Shown here one piece after another: positions 1-9,280 of a stretch of 64,000 nucleotides of DNA (position 1 is the stretch's first letter; each line of letters starts with the position of its first letter). A program made the position numbers and the translations under genes. The DNA is from Corynebacterium kroppenstedtii (GTDB lineage: Bacteria > Actinomycetota > Actinomycetes > Mycobacteriales > Mycobacteriaceae): positions 1-64,000 of the forward strand of contig NZ_QFRA01000006.1 of the NCBI RefSeq assembly GCF_003243515.1, read 5' to 3'. The notes beneath the pieces were generated by a model. It searched no databases. It was given only the letters and a program-made list of their open reading frames with translations, and had not been told where the DNA came from.

Positions 1-129
1 ACGGAAAGTCGCGCTAGACTCAATCTTTTGTACATAATCTTTAAGATATTCACCGTGAAAAGATTGAGGAATATAGACGCTAACACGCGATACCTGTCCA
101 CCAATGAGTACGATGTGCGTTATGGACGT
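1..129 (-). pseudogene. Partial or broken ORF at window edge
   Basis: An open leftward frame runs off the left end of the window and reads like coding sequence (HIVLIGGQVSRVSVYIP near its start). A TAA stop lies directly upstream at 130-132, and no ATG, GTG or TTG follows it in frame, so either the true start is lost or an unusual start codon is used. It lies downstream of the MFS exporter in the same direction and could belong to the same operon. The family is not recognised. Confidence 0.3.
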
Positions 130-168
130 TTACACCAAGTCCTTGAACAAGTACCCCAAGGGGACTCC

Positions 169-1308
169 CTACCTTGTAATTAATCGTGTTGTTAAGAGGC
201 TGGCTAGCGTCACAATCACCATGATGTAGAGAACGAGGACAACTCCACTGACGTTGGTTATCAGGGGCAATGCAGCGGTCATGAGGAAACCGAAGATGTA
301 ATAGAGCGAGATTGCTGTCGCTTGTTTGTGGGGAGGCGCGCTGTGGGCCACGAGACTGAGTGAGCTTCGGAAGGCCATGCCTTGTCCTCCTACGAGGATT
401 GTCGCTCCAATTACGATCCACACCTGCTGAGTAGTGATTCCATACGCTGTTATCGCGAATCCAAGAGCGAGGAGTAGGAGCCCGGTTGGCAAGATCTTTT
501 CCGGTTGTTGTCTGAGGGTTAGTCCCTGCGTGATGGCTGAAGCCCCCAACATCAACGTAGTGATACAGGCAATCTGAAGTTGACTATGAATTACGTGCAT
601 CGATAGCGGCACGACTGACTGCCACATCCCATTGGCTCCGTATGCCCATCCGATAACGAATGCACAGCATACGAACACGAACAGTGCAGACCTAGTAGGG
701 AAAGTTCCTTCTTGGTCTTTCGGCACTGCCTTGACATATTCCTGTCGTGCTGAATTGTCTGGAAGTCGTAGACAGCTAATCAGCACAACGAGAAGGATCA
801 TTAAGTGAACAATGAAAGGTAGGCGCAATGGTAGCGGAAGTCCCACAGCTATCAGTGCTGACGCTAGTGGCCCGGAGGCAAGAGCTGCAGAAGTAACTAC
901 TGCGCTCAGTGCTGAGCCATGCCTCCGTCCATAATTGTCAATTAAGGCAGAAGTGAATGCTCCTGTGCAAATTCCCACGGATAATCCGCATAATAACCGG
1001 GCGACAACGAGCAGCGGAAGGCCTGTAGCCCCTAAGAACGTGAGGCTGGACAATGCGGCAAGTGCGACTGAAAGAACGATAGCAGGTTTCCTGCCAATCC
1101 GGTCAGCGAGGCTACCAAGGAAAATGAGACTACAGAGCACTCCGGCAACGTACGAAGCGAAAACTAGCGTTGACTGGATTCTAGAAAGCTCCCAGTCACG
1201 TTCATATATGGCATAGAGACCCGATGGCAAGGTGCTTCCCAAAACCACCTGAAACATACCAAATAAAAGGGTTATACCTCTCCTTTTTGTCTCAACGGTT
1301 CCTACCAT
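169..1308 (-). CDS. MFS family transporter
   Basis: A 379-residue hydrophobic protein with about twelve membrane spans and a typical major facilitator loop between helices 2 and 3 (GSLADRIGRKP). It probably exports a drug or small metabolite across the cytoplasmic membrane; the substrate cannot be read from sequence. An upstream in-frame codon at 1356 would add 16 polar, Cys-rich residues, so the ATG at 1308 is preferred. The gene reads toward the partial ORF at the left edge. The length is normal for a 12-span MFS protein. Confidence 0.85.
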   Translation of the reverse strand: MVGTVETKRRGITLLFGMFQVVLGSTLPSGLYAIYERDWELSRIQSTLVFASYVAGVLCSLIFLGSLADRIGRKPAIVLSVALAALSSLTFLGATGLPLLVVARLLCGLSVGICTGAFTSALIDNYGRRHGSALSAVVTSAALASGPLASALIAVGLPLPLRLPFIVHLMILLVVLISCLRLPDNSARQEYVKAVPKDQEGTFPTRSALFVFVCCAFVIGWAYGANGMWQSVVPLSMHVIHSQLQIACITTLMLGASAITQGLTLRQQPEKILPTGLLLLALGFAITAYGITTQQVWIVIGATILVGGQGMAFRSSLSLVAHSAPPHKQATAISLYYIFGFLMTAALPLITNVSGVVLVLYIMVIVTLASLLTTRLITR

Positions 1309-1551
1309 GAGCCCACGGTAGCAGACAGAAATGTAACTGGCGTTACATCGAGACAATTACCATGCGAGGAGAACAAAATACCCCACCGCCCCAGGATCGC
1401 GGTTAGCGGTTGCGATAGCTCACCCTAAAGACCCCAACCTTTCCTGACTACCTACAAACCACGCCCCACAAACAAAGAAAAACCTGACACTCGGCACGTT
1501 AACCTGCGCGCTGAGCGTGAAGCATCTTCTTTTTAAGAACGTTCTACAAAG

Positions 1552-1707
1552 CTATTTTTCCTCACTCTGCCCCCTGTCTCTTTGGAACAAGACTTTAAGC
1601 CCCTTCCCTTGAAGCTCGGGGTTGCTTTTCATCCTTATAATGAGACCAAGGGCCTTGCCTACACTGCACCCTGCTAGAACAAGTATGAAGATCATATAAA
1701 GCGGCAT
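1552..1707 (-). CDS. Small single-span membrane protein
   Basis: A 51-residue ORF with one hydrophobic helix (MIFILVLAGCSVGKALGL) and a basic, polar C-terminus. The ATG at 1707 follows a good ribosome binding site (AAAGGAG). The longer frame starting at 1782 lacks such a site. No family is recognised; it may be a real small gene or part of a decayed locus next to the integrative-element relic. Confidence 0.4.
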   Translation of the reverse strand: MPLYMIFILVLAGCSVGKALGLIIRMKSNPELQGKGLKVLFQRDRGQSEEK

Positions 1708-1738
1708 AATCCACTCCTTTGTTGTCGAAACAATTCTA

Positions 1739-1927
1739 TTAAAAGTGGTTTCCCACCCACGTCCAAAAGAAGCCTTCTCCAAGGGCGGACAATACCACTA
1801 TAGCCAGATGAACAGCAGCAAGGGATAAAACTTCCACCCACGGCAGCTGATGCACAGCACCAACCGCAAAGACACCATTGGGGCAGAAATCCTCTTTTGA
1901 TACGTGCGGAAGACCAATATGAGGCAT
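1739..1927 (-). CDS. Possible membrane protein fragment
   Basis: A 62-residue frame with a hydrophobic helix (VLSLAAVHLAIVVLSALG) and an aromatic C-terminus, lying just upstream of the small gene at 1707. The composition is protein-like, but the N-terminal part has no clear start or ribosome binding site and neighbouring frames look equally open. It may be the tail of a degraded gene. Confidence 0.22.
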   Translation of the reverse strand: MPHIGLPHVSKEDFCPNGVFAVGAVHQLPWVEVLSLAAVHLAIVVLSALGEGFFWTWVGNHF

Positions 1928-2039
1928 ATTTTAGCCCGTACTGCACCACTTGCTCGTCGGAAACCGCTGAGCCAAAACTTCGGCCTGGAGAACAGTGTGG
2001 AAATGCTGCGCGCCCCCCGTTGAGCGGTGTGCACATGGC

Positions 2040-2114
2040 CCTGCTATTTCAGTATCTGCCACCCCATGACCATGCGGCAAATCTGGTTAGTCCCCTCGTA
2101 GAACTGCGTTGTGT
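2040..2114 (-). repeat. att-like copy A of the acyl-CoA dehydrogenase 3' end
   Basis: About 70 bp match the 3' end of the intact dehydrogenase gene at 50197 and, read leftward, encode the same C-terminus (YEGTNQICRMVMGWQILK). The match includes bases beyond the stop codon (CTGCTATTTCAGTAT). It is the outermost of three such copies and most likely the left attachment site of an older integrated element. Confidence 0.75.
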
Positions 2115-2234
2115 CCGCAATGTCAAAGGTGAAAAGACCAAGTGGAGTATCCGCTACTGACACCTCAAAACTACCCACGATTGAGAAAGTAAAAGAAGTA
2201 ATTGAAACCGCTGAAAACAAAAACGTCACGCCAT

Positions 2235-2623
2235 CAATCCCGTTATCTAATTCCACGATTACGCGACTCGCGGAGCGCAGCCTAAAACACCCCTCAATCC
2301 GAATGAGCCAATGTTTCTCACGCCCGGCAAGAAGATGTTTCGCTCAGATGGAATCTCAGCGGCAATGCGGGCACTAGGTCTACGTTTTCATGACTTAGGG
2401 CACCTCTAGACGTCACACCTCATTCGACAGGGGCGCGGCGTGAAAAAGCTGTTCAGGAAATGCTGAGGCACGCTTCCGCGGCGACAACACTCAATACCTA
2501 TACACCTATACGCACCTTTGGCCTGATGAATGGGATCTCGTCCGTGAAGCAGCAGATGATCTGGTGAAGGATCTATCCGGGATCGAAAAACCTAAAACAA
2601 AGAAAAAGACCCCCACGACATAG
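2235..2623 (+). pseudogene. Tyrosine integrase remnant
   Basis: The C-terminal half of a phage-type tyrosine recombinase, clearly related to the intact integrase at 49012. IPLSNSTITRLAERSLKH matches IPLPTATLQRLRQHRLKH, FHDLGHL matches FHDLRHL, and RHASAATTLNTYT matches GHASASTTLDTYT. It is inactivated by loss of the catalytic Arg in the HxLR box, a TAG in place of a Tyr codon, and at least two frameshifts. A plausible C-terminus resumes in another frame (WPDEWDLVREAADDLV) and ends at 2623. It shows that a second element once used this attachment site. Confidence 0.8.
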
Positions 2624-2641
2624 CAGGAAACGTCGCAGGGG
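2603..2641 (-). terminator. Rho-independent terminator (leftward)
   Basis: An inverted repeat with arms at 2610-2619 and 2632-2641 is followed on the minus strand by TCTTTTTCTTT. It lies just past the stop of the small membrane gene at 2649-2864 and overlaps the end of the integrase remnant. Confidence 0.6.
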
Positions 2642-2648
2642 TGAGAAT

Positions 2649-2864
2649 CTAGACCGAAGGCTTCAGAAGCTTCTTTTTGAAAACTGTGCCCGCCACAGTT
2701 CCGAGAACTACAGAGCTCACAAATCCAAAAGGAACGAATATGTGCGGCTTGTTATCGTCGAAGAGGGCTGAAATAAGCCACCACTCCAGAAAAAGCATCA
2801 ACACGACCAGTACCGCCAAGCTGATAGTAAAAAACAGCGACCGCCTTTTGTCCAGGTTACTCAA
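2649..2864 (-). CDS. Two-span small membrane protein
   Basis: A 71-residue protein with two hydrophobic helices (FFTISLAVLVVLMLFLEWW and VPFGFVSSVVLGTVAGTV) and a basic C-terminal tail. The start appears to be TTG, preceded by GGGAG at a suitable distance. A terminator follows the stop. It lies inside the relic between att copies A and B and so is probably cargo of that older element. No family is recognised. Confidence 0.5.
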   Translation of the reverse strand: MSNLDKRRSLFFTISLAVLVVLMLFLEWWLISALFDDNKPHIFVPFGFVSSVVLGTVAGTVFKKKLLKPSV

Positions 2865-2979
2865 AATAAACTCCCTCTATTCGCAATGCGCCTGCTTTGC
2901 GACGTTTACAACCAAGTTTTTATTGTAGCTACAAATACCATCACATGGTAGATCGTGATTTCAACGTTACCATTTTTAC

Positions 2980-3201
2980 CTACTTGGTTTGCTTCAGCTT
3001 TCCCTCAGACTTGAGCTTTTGGATGTCGCGATTCCACTGAGGGGTTCCGATCAGGTTACGTTTTCTTTCAACTTTTTCCTGCTGAGAATCAGCCTTGTTA
3101 GCAGTCTGAACAGGCTCATCGTTTGCTGTGGTTGTTACGGAGGCAAAGGGGATTGCTGCAGATGCAGCTAACGCTACAAGGCGAATGTATGCCTTACTCA
3201 T
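2980..3201 (-). CDS. Small secreted protein
   Basis: A 73-residue product with a typical N-terminal signal peptide (MSKAYIRLVALAASAAIPFA) followed by a short, highly charged mature part rich in Lys, Glu and Gln. The ATG at 3201 places the signal sequence at the N-terminus; an upstream in-frame codon at 3237 would add 12 residues in front of it. No family is recognised. It lies in the old-element relic just before att copy B. Confidence 0.5.
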   Translation of the reverse strand: MSKAYIRLVALAASAAIPFASVTTTANDEPVQTANKADSQQEKVERKRNLIGTPQWNRDIQKLKSEGKLKQTK

Positions 3202-3486
3202 ACGAAGAGCTCTTTCGACTGTAGTGGGAAATTGCATCTGTGAACACGCTTCAATAGCGTACCATTTTCAATTTCAGGTTTCCATAGCTATAAAAACCTT
3301 TACACAGAACACTCACCCCGTCCACCTTCTAACTCAAAGTCGTAACTCGCGACTCCAAGCGCCCTCACGTTCTTCGATGAGGCCATTGAATGTGATGCAT
3401 AGTTTTTGCCGGGTCGAAGTAAAAAGACGGCCACTAAGCGACTTAGTTACATTACTTAATGACCGTCAAAAATAGCATCTGGCCAG

Positions 3487-3555
3487 CTAGTTTAGGATCT
3501 GCCGACCCATGACCATGCGGCAAATCTGATTGGTACCTTCGTAGATCTGCGTTAT
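3487..3555 (-). other. attL of the prophage (att copy B)
   Basis: A copy of the dehydrogenase 3' end that, read leftward, encodes ITQIYEGTNQICRMVMGRQ and a stop. It shares two 17-bp identical blocks with attR at 50198-50265: CCCATGACCATGCGGCA and TCGTAGATCTGCGTTAT (3539-3555 and 50249-50265). Similarity ends just after the second block, which is therefore the likely crossover core. Confidence 0.8.
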
Positions 3556-3654
3556 ATTTCAGCGATTTTCGCTTAACCGGCGGTTTTGTTGTTTGCGCTG
3601 GTCAGAGCAATATCACTATTACGGTTATTGTCATTAAGACCGTGGCTATACGAC

Positions 3655-3677
3655 CTCGTGCGGACTTTTTGCGGACT
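3655..3677 (+). repeat. Left copy of 23-bp terminal repeat, possible integrase arm site
   Basis: CTCGTGCGGA-C-TTTTTGCGGACT occurs about 100 bp inside attL. A copy with 22 of 23 bases identical lies at 50101-50123, about 75-125 bp inside attR, in the same orientation. The repeat itself contains a GCGGACTTTTT tandem. The position fits arm-type binding sites of a tyrosine integrase; this role is inferred. Confidence 0.5.
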
Positions 3678-3771
3678 TTTTCGCCCCGCCACAGGCCCCA
3701 AAAAAGGCATAAAAACAGGGACCCAACACACCACCAAAGCCCCCCACATCAAGCCCCACAGATAAAGAAAG

Positions 3772-3799
3772 GGTCCTGGACTGAAAACAGTCCAGGACC
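3772..3799 (-). terminator. Perfect 12-bp hairpin at the left prophage end
   Basis: GGTCCTGGACTG, a four-A loop and CAGTCCAGGACC form a perfect stem, followed on the minus strand by CTTTCTTTAT. It could stop leftward transcription leaving the phage or insulate the late operon. The rest of 3558-3891 holds no gene; just before the terminase gene there is an AT-rich stretch (ACACATTATAATCG) and a ribosome binding site (GGAGGT). Confidence 0.5.
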
Positions 3800-3891
3800 A
3801 CAATCCCCCCCTAGCGCAGCTGCACCACGAGTATAACACATTATAATCGAACACGCATACGATATTATTCACACCAACCGGAGGTAAAACA

Positions 3892-4356
3892 ATGGCAGGA
3901 CGAGGACCAGCACCCAAAAAACCAAACGCACGTGCGAGAAGAAACGAACAAAACATACCCCAACGAGAAATTGTCGTCTCCTTCGTCCCACAACCCGCAC
4001 TCGAAGACATCTACGGAAACACCAACCCCGCAACCCAACAACCCTGGACAGACCAAACACTCCAATTCTGGGACACCCTCGCCAACTTCCCACCACTAAA
4101 AACACAAGGCCTCCAACAAACACAATGGCTCGACCTCGCCCGCACCATGGTCATCGACGACGCCTTCAACCGAGGCGACACCCGACTAGGCCCAGAGAGA
4201 CGACTGCAACTAGCCCAATACGGCATCACACCCGACAGCCTCGCACGCCACCGCATCACCATGGCCACCGCAGACGAAGCAGAAGACAAACGCCGCGCCT
4301 CCCGCGCCGCCACCGACGTCCGAGGCCGCTACCGCAGCCTGAAAGCAGTTGATTAA
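3892..4356 (+). CDS. Terminase small subunit
   Basis: A 154-residue protein directly upstream of the large terminase (three-base gap), with strong GGAGGT before the ATG. The N-terminus is basic (KKPNARARRNEQN), followed by a helical region (WTDQTLQFWDTLANFP) and further helices. This layout matches P27-type small terminases, which recognise the packaging site and recruit the ATPase. The assignment rests mainly on position and overall composition. Confidence 0.75.
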   Translation: MAGRGPAPKKPNARARRNEQNIPQREIVVSFVPQPALEDIYGNTNPATQQPWTDQTLQFWDTLANFPPLKTQGLQQTQWLDLARTMVIDDAFNRGDTRLGPERRLQLAQYGITPDSLARHRITMATADEAEDKRRASRAATDVRGRYRSLKAVD

Positions 4357-4359
4357 CCC

Positions 4360-5976
4360 ATGCCGTTCAAACCCAGCGAGGCCGGAGAATTCCCCTCTCT
4401 TGGATGGGAATGCCTAGCCTGGATAGAAGAAAACCTCACCCAACCGGACTCAGCCGAATACCACCCACTCATCCTCACCCCAGACCAAGCCAACTTCCTC
4501 ATCCACTACTACCAACTTGACCCGGAAACAGGACAACGGGTCTACACTCGGGGCATTTTCTCCCGGCCCAAAGGATCAGGAAAATCACCCCTCATGGGCG
4601 CAATCGGAGCACTTGAAGCCTTAGGCCCCGTCTGCTTCGGCGGATGGGACGCCGCCGGACAACCAGTCGGAGTCCCCTGGTCAGAGCGTGTAACACCACG
4701 CGTCCAATTCGCCGCTGTCAACGAAGACCAGTCAAAAAATGCCTACGGCCCACTACTAGAAATGCTCCGCGACGGGCCAGCTATCAATAACTACGACATT
4801 GACCCCATGGAAAGCTTCATTGCATTACCTCGCGGCCGCATTGAATTCATCACCTCCGGCGCTCTATCCAAAGAAGGCGGCAGACCAGTATGGGCCGCCC
4901 TTGACCAGACAGAATCATGGACACGCTCAAATGGTGGTGTGGCACTAGCCGACACTCTGCGCCGCAACCTCGGGAAAGTCGGGGGCCACTCCATCGAAAC
5001 ACCAAACGCATTCCGGCCTGGGTCAGGGTCAATAGCAGAGAAAACGTTTCAGGCTGTTGAACTAGAAAGACAAGGAAGGCTCAAGCGAGAAACCATCCTG
5101 GTTGACCATCGGGAAGCACCTGCCGATACGGATCTTGCCGACCACGACTCACTCTATGCGGGGCTGGCCTACGCGTACGGAGACTCAGCACGTGACAAAG
5201 GTGGTTGGGTCGATATCGAACGGATCATCACCGAGATTTGGGACCCGTCGACCGACCCGTCCGATGCCCGCCAGTTCTACCTCAACCAAATAGTGTCTGC
5301 CTCTGACTCGTACCTATCCCACCTCGAGGTGGATGCCATCGAGGATCGTGACAAAGCTGTTCAGCCAGGCGATAAGGTCGTGCTCGGTTTCGACGGATCG
5401 CGAGGCCGTATTCGAGGCAACGTTGATGCCACCGCTCTGGTAGGGATACGCATCTCGGACGGACACCTTTTTGAGGTTGCAGTGTGGCAATCACCCACAC
5501 CTCGAGACCCAACCTGGGAATCAGACACAAAGCAAGTCGATGCAGTCATCCGCGACTGTTTTTCTCGATACCGCGTGGTTGGCATGTATTGCGACCCGTC
5601 GGGGTGGACTGAACATGTCTCAACCTGGGAAGCAGACTTTTCCCCCAAGCTAAAAGTCCGTGCAACAGCTAGCCACCCCATGATGGCGTGGCCAAGGGGG
5701 AAAACGGCTGCGGTGTATCAATCACTAACCCAATTCCGACAAGCCGTCATCCACCGCGAAATCAGTTACGACGGAGGCCCCTATCTACGAGCACACTTGC
5801 TTAACGCCCGCCGGAGGGAAACACGAACCGGATATTTGCTCTACAAATCATCACCAGAATCTGCTGATAAAATTGACGCAGCATACGCAGCGGTCATGGC
5901 CTACAAGTGCTATCTCGACGCTGTGTCACGGGGGATAACGAAACATAAAAAGAAGAGGGGGTCATTTGTCCTATGA
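4360..5976 (+). CDS. Terminase large subunit
   Basis: A 538-residue packaging motor. The Walker A motif PKGSGKS lies near residues 70-76. The C-terminal half has the acidic residues expected of the RNase H-like nuclease (GFDGSRGR near residue 345 and YCDPSGW near 410). It would cut concatemeric phage DNA and drive it into the prohead through the portal. It follows the small subunit after three bases and overlaps the portal start by four (ATGA). The length is normal for the family. Confidence 0.92.
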   Translation: MPFKPSEAGEFPSLGWECLAWIEENLTQPDSAEYHPLILTPDQANFLIHYYQLDPETGQRVYTRGIFSRPKGSGKSPLMGAIGALEALGPVCFGGWDAAGQPVGVPWSERVTPRVQFAAVNEDQSKNAYGPLLEMLRDGPAINNYDIDPMESFIALPRGRIEFITSGALSKEGGRPVWAALDQTESWTRSNGGVALADTLRRNLGKVGGHSIETPNAFRPGSGSIAEKTFQAVELERQGRLKRETILVDHREAPADTDLADHDSLYAGLAYAYGDSARDKGGWVDIERIITEIWDPSTDPSDARQFYLNQIVSASDSYLSHLEVDAIEDRDKAVQPGDKVVLGFDGSRGRIRGNVDATALVGIRISDGHLFEVAVWQSPTPRDPTWESDTKQVDAVIRDCFSRYRVVGMYCDPSGWTEHVSTWEADFSPKLKVRATASHPMMAWPRGKTAAVYQSLTQFRQAVIHREISYDGGPYLRAHLLNARRRETRTGYLLYKSSPESADKIDAAYAAVMAYKCYLDAVSRGITKHKKKRGSFVL

Positions 5977-7439
5977 TCGATGGACTCACACGCACCGAAG
6001 ACGACCTTATAAAATTACTTACTACCCAGGTCGGAGCACACAGAGCCAACAATGAGCGGTTGGCTGCCTACTATGACGGTACACATCGGGTTCGGCGAAT
6101 CGGTGTGGCTGTGCCACGAACCCTCGGAGATATTGGGGTGGTGTCAGGCTGGCCGGCAACAATTGTCGATACCTATGGTGACCTGCTGCGCATGGATGGT
6201 TTTATCTCTCCGGACTATCCCGATCAGATGCGCACCATTACCCGCCGGTTCCATGTTCCACTCCGCGTCTCTGAAGCCATCTTGGACATGCTGATCTTTG
6301 GTCTAGGCCTGCTTGCCGTCGAACCAGACACCATGGGCCAATTCCGGCTACGTGCTGTCTCCCCGATGTCTGGATCACTGTTGTGGGATGATGCCACCAA
6401 TAGCCCGGTTGCTGGCTACCGCCGCTCCGGGGTTGATTCACAAGGCCGACACCGCGAAGTCCTCTACCTGCGTGGGCAAATCGTCATCGTCTTACGCAAT
6501 GCCAGCCGAGTTCAAGCAGTCCAACGATATCCCATACCCGATGACGGTTTCCCTATGTTCAGGCTACGCATCTCTCACTGGTCAGGACAATCAGAGATCA
6601 CACCAGCCGTGCAATACCTCACCGACGCAGCCGCCCGCACATTAGAAAACATGGAATACAACTCCGAGTTCTATGCCTCCCCACAACGGTGGGCCACAGG
6701 TGCCTCACCTGAAGACTTCGGCTACGACCCTGACGGCATGTCAGAATTTGACCGCGTCGAGATGAGGTGGCGCACCTCCATCGGCAAGATGCTCGTCCTC
6801 AATGGCGACGAGGACGATGCCAAGCAGCCCAGTGTCGGACAATTTTCCTCCTCACCCCCGACCCCTTTTATTGAGCAGGTGAGAGCCTATTCTCAGCTCA
6901 TCGCCTCGGAATCGAAAATCCCGGCCCAGTATTTCGGCTTCATGACTCAAAATCCACCATCGGGTGATTCCATCCGCGTGTGGAAAGAACAACTGATCCG
7001 CGCCTCAGAGATCAAAACCGAACTAATGAACCCAGATTTGATTGCGTTGGCGCAAGTGCTCACTTCGCTGACTGAATTCGATGATGAGGTAGATGCTGAT
7101 CGGTTGGCCGATGATCTCGAGGTGGACTGGAGAGACCCGGCGACCGCGTCGAAGGCCGCGGATGCCGACTGGGCACTCAAACTCCTTTCAGCGGGTGTCC
7201 TCTCCCCCGATTCCCAGGTTTTGCTCGAAAACCTGCATTTCTCCGCTGCTGATCGTCTACGGATCGAGCGGGAAAATCGCAGCAAACGGCTTTCAGCTCT
7301 CGCTAAGGTCATGGCTGCCTCCACGAATGACAACGCCCAAGTTAATCAACCGGAGAACACCACAACCGGCGCGGTGAAACCAGTGCAAACCCTCTCCCCC
7401 GATAAAAACGCCAGTCAAGATGCTAGAGAGGGGAGATAA
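5973..7439 (+). CDS. Portal protein
   Basis: A 488-residue SPP1 gp6-like portal, the dodecameric ring at one capsid vertex through which DNA passes. Evidence is its place between large terminase and the MuF-type head protein, its length, and family-typical segments such as the N-terminal YYDGTHRVRRIG region and the helical C-terminal third (ESKIPAQYFGF, then IRVWKEQLIRASEIKTEL). It overlaps the terminase by ATGA and abuts the next gene. Confidence 0.88.
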   Translation: MIDGLTRTEDDLIKLLTTQVGAHRANNERLAAYYDGTHRVRRIGVAVPRTLGDIGVVSGWPATIVDTYGDLLRMDGFISPDYPDQMRTITRRFHVPLRVSEAILDMLIFGLGLLAVEPDTMGQFRLRAVSPMSGSLLWDDATNSPVAGYRRSGVDSQGRHREVLYLRGQIVIVLRNASRVQAVQRYPIPDDGFPMFRLRISHWSGQSEITPAVQYLTDAAARTLENMEYNSEFYASPQRWATGASPEDFGYDPDGMSEFDRVEMRWRTSIGKMLVLNGDEDDAKQPSVGQFSSSPPTPFIEQVRAYSQLIASESKIPAQYFGFMTQNPPSGDSIRVWKEQLIRASEIKTELMNPDLIALAQVLTSLTEFDDEVDADRLADDLEVDWRDPATASKAADADWALKLLSAGVLSPDSQVLLENLHFSAADRLRIERENRSKRLSALAKVMAASTNDNAQVNQPENTTTGAVKPVQTLSPDKNASQDAREGR

Positions 7440-8165
7440 ATGCCTGTCGTGGACGTGGAGCACCCGTGGACATCGATCGGCCCGGTCGTTGACCGGATTA
7501 CAGCCCTAGCTATTCATGATCTGGATATTGAGGCAGCAAACATTCCTGACATCACTGACAACCCCTATGAGCAAAAAGACATGTTGCGACAGCTGGTGCG
7601 AGAGACGATCGACGCCTATGGTTTGTCGGTCACTGATGCGACGATGGCGTGGTTAGAGGAGCAGGAAGACTATATGAAAATGCGGCCAGTCGCGTGGGAA
7701 CCAAAGCAGGTCGATATTGACCAGGTGGAGGCCAGGATGGCTCACGACTTCGGACCATTGTTCTTTGAGGACAATGGATACACGAAAACAGTCAAGAACG
7801 TAGGTTTTATCGTGGCCGATGAGTTGTACGGTCGGCAACGCAAGACGACGGAGTTGACGGCGTGGAATGGTCATGGGTCGTGGGCTCGGGTAGCTCATCC
7901 AGGTGCATGTGCTTTTTGTTTGATGTTGGCTTCTCGTGGTTTTGCGTATACAAGGCGGGAAACTGCAGGTGGTGGTTATGGTGGCGCTCATTACCACGAT
8001 CATTGCCGATGTCTGCTGGTTTGCCGGAAGCACGGAAAAGTTGAGCTTCCTGAGAGCACAATTCGGGCTCAGAAGATTTATGCCGAGGCTAAGAAGCAAT
8101 CTAGCAACACAAAGCCAGAGACTATCTTGCCTGCTATGCGAAAGGCGGGAAACCTAGCTCACTGA
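7440..8165 (+). CDS. MuF-like minor head protein
   Basis: A 241-residue protein with the Cys/His motif of phage Mu gpF-type head morphogenesis proteins near residues 152-194: HPGACAFCLMLASRG, then HYHDHCRC. Such proteins sit inside the head near the portal and may be ejected with the DNA. It starts one base after the portal stop codon. The reading frame is complete. Confidence 0.82.
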   Translation: MPVVDVEHPWTSIGPVVDRITALAIHDLDIEAANIPDITDNPYEQKDMLRQLVRETIDAYGLSVTDATMAWLEEQEDYMKMRPVAWEPKQVDIDQVEARMAHDFGPLFFEDNGYTKTVKNVGFIVADELYGRQRKTTELTAWNGHGSWARVAHPGACAFCLMLASRGFAYTRRETAGGGYGGAHYHDHCRCLLVCRKHGKVELPESTIRAQKIYAEAKKQSSNTKPETILPAMRKAGNLAH

Positions 8166-8257
8166 ACATATGTGCTAACATGTGAGTTGATTGCGGTATT
8201 GTCCGGAAGGGATGAATGCTACGACCGTAATTAGCACACGCACTTAAGGGAGTAGTT

Positions 8258-8821
8258 ATGACTGAATATGAGGGGGATCGTTCCGCACACGATGCCGAAA
8301 AGGCTTCTGGAAGCAAGGGCTCTGCATCTCATGCCGAGAAGGTAGAGTCGAATACAAGTTCTATTGATTATCGACAAAAGTACGAACAGATGCGCGCTCA
8401 TTCCCGCACGTGGGAAAACCGAGCAGAGAAGTCGCTTGATGACGTCAAACATCTCACTGGTCAGCTTGACTCATTGAAAGATGAGAAAGGCAAGCTTGAG
8501 GAAACAGTGGAGACGCTTCGCTCGCAATTGTCTGAGGCGACGAGCCAACTAGGCGAGGCAAAGCGACATAACGATCTGACGACACGTATCGCAGACTTGG
8601 GCGGCAGCATTGGGCAACTCTTTGATTCGAAGCGTTTTTGCAACGCAGTCGAACAGTTAGATCTTGACGATGATGATGCAGACTCGACGCTCACAGCACT
8701 CATCAAAAAGCACAGCACACCCGTCGCCCCTAACTCATCACTGACATGGGAACAGCCCAGCCAGGGCATCTCCAAAGGTGAGGAGCTGTGGCAACGCCAT
8801 ACGGCACGCCGAGGGGCATAA
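8258..8821 (+). CDS. Scaffolding protein
   Basis: A 187-residue, highly charged protein with a long central coiled coil (residues about 45-110, LDSLKDEKGKLEETVETLRS) and an acidic patch (DLDDDDADS). Position immediately before the capsid genes and composition match phage scaffold proteins, which guide prohead assembly and are then removed. The ribosome binding site is AAGGGAG. The 92-base gap before it may hold a promoter, but none is clear. Confidence 0.8.
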   Translation: MTEYEGDRSAHDAEKASGSKGSASHAEKVESNTSSIDYRQKYEQMRAHSRTWENRAEKSLDDVKHLTGQLDSLKDEKGKLEETVETLRSQLSEATSQLGEAKRHNDLTTRIADLGGSIGQLFDSKRFCNAVEQLDLDDDDADSTLTALIKKHSTPVAPNSSLTWEQPSQGISKGEELWQRHTARRGA

Positions 8822-8851
8822 ACAACATTCATCAATTATTCGGGGGGAATA

Positions 8852-9280
8852 ATGCATTTTCGGCCAAATTTTGACCGGTATTCTCCCAGTGACCTTTCTT
8901 GGCTTGGCTCACGTCATGCTGTCGACAACGCAGAGACTGGCACACTGGGGGAAAAGACAACCCATATTCGAAAAGCAGTATTACCATCTGACACTGCATT
9001 GCACCGTGACGGCGACTACTGGCTCCCAGTGACATCAAAAACACAGCCAGTGGACGGTTTTCTGCTCACTGACCAGGACAATGTTCCCGGCGAAGTCGTG
9101 CCGATCATCTGGCATGGCCGCATCCGCGTTGATCGTTTTCCGGACTCAAACAACCGCGTAACGATCTCAGAGTGTGATCACCCTGAGTTCACGTTTGTTC
9201 ACGAGCCGTCGGATTCTCTATGGAATGAGGACGGATCAACGAATTTTGATCAGGTCGGGTCGCTGCGAGGTGATAACTAA
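8852..9280 (+). CDS. Putative capsid decoration or accessory protein
   Basis: A 142-residue protein between scaffold and major capsid genes, overlapping the capsid start by the TAATG junction. It is rich in beta-prone and aromatic residues (DGDYWLPVTS, VVPIIWHGRIRVDRFP). The position is that of capsid cementing proteins in many siphoviruses. No motif proves this. Confidence 0.6.
   Translation: MHFRPNFDRYSPSDLSWLGSRHAVDNAETGTLGEKTTHIRKAVLPSDTALHRDGDYWLPVTSKTQPVDGFLLTDQDNVPGEVVPIIWHGRIRVDRFPDSNNRVTISECDHPEFTFVHEPSDSLWNEDGSTNFDQVGSLRGDN

Noticed and set aside
3558..3891. A cos or pac site at the left prophage end
   Set aside because: The perfect hairpin and repeats are notable, but nothing identifies a cohesive end or cutting site, and the prophage ends are set by att rather than packaging.
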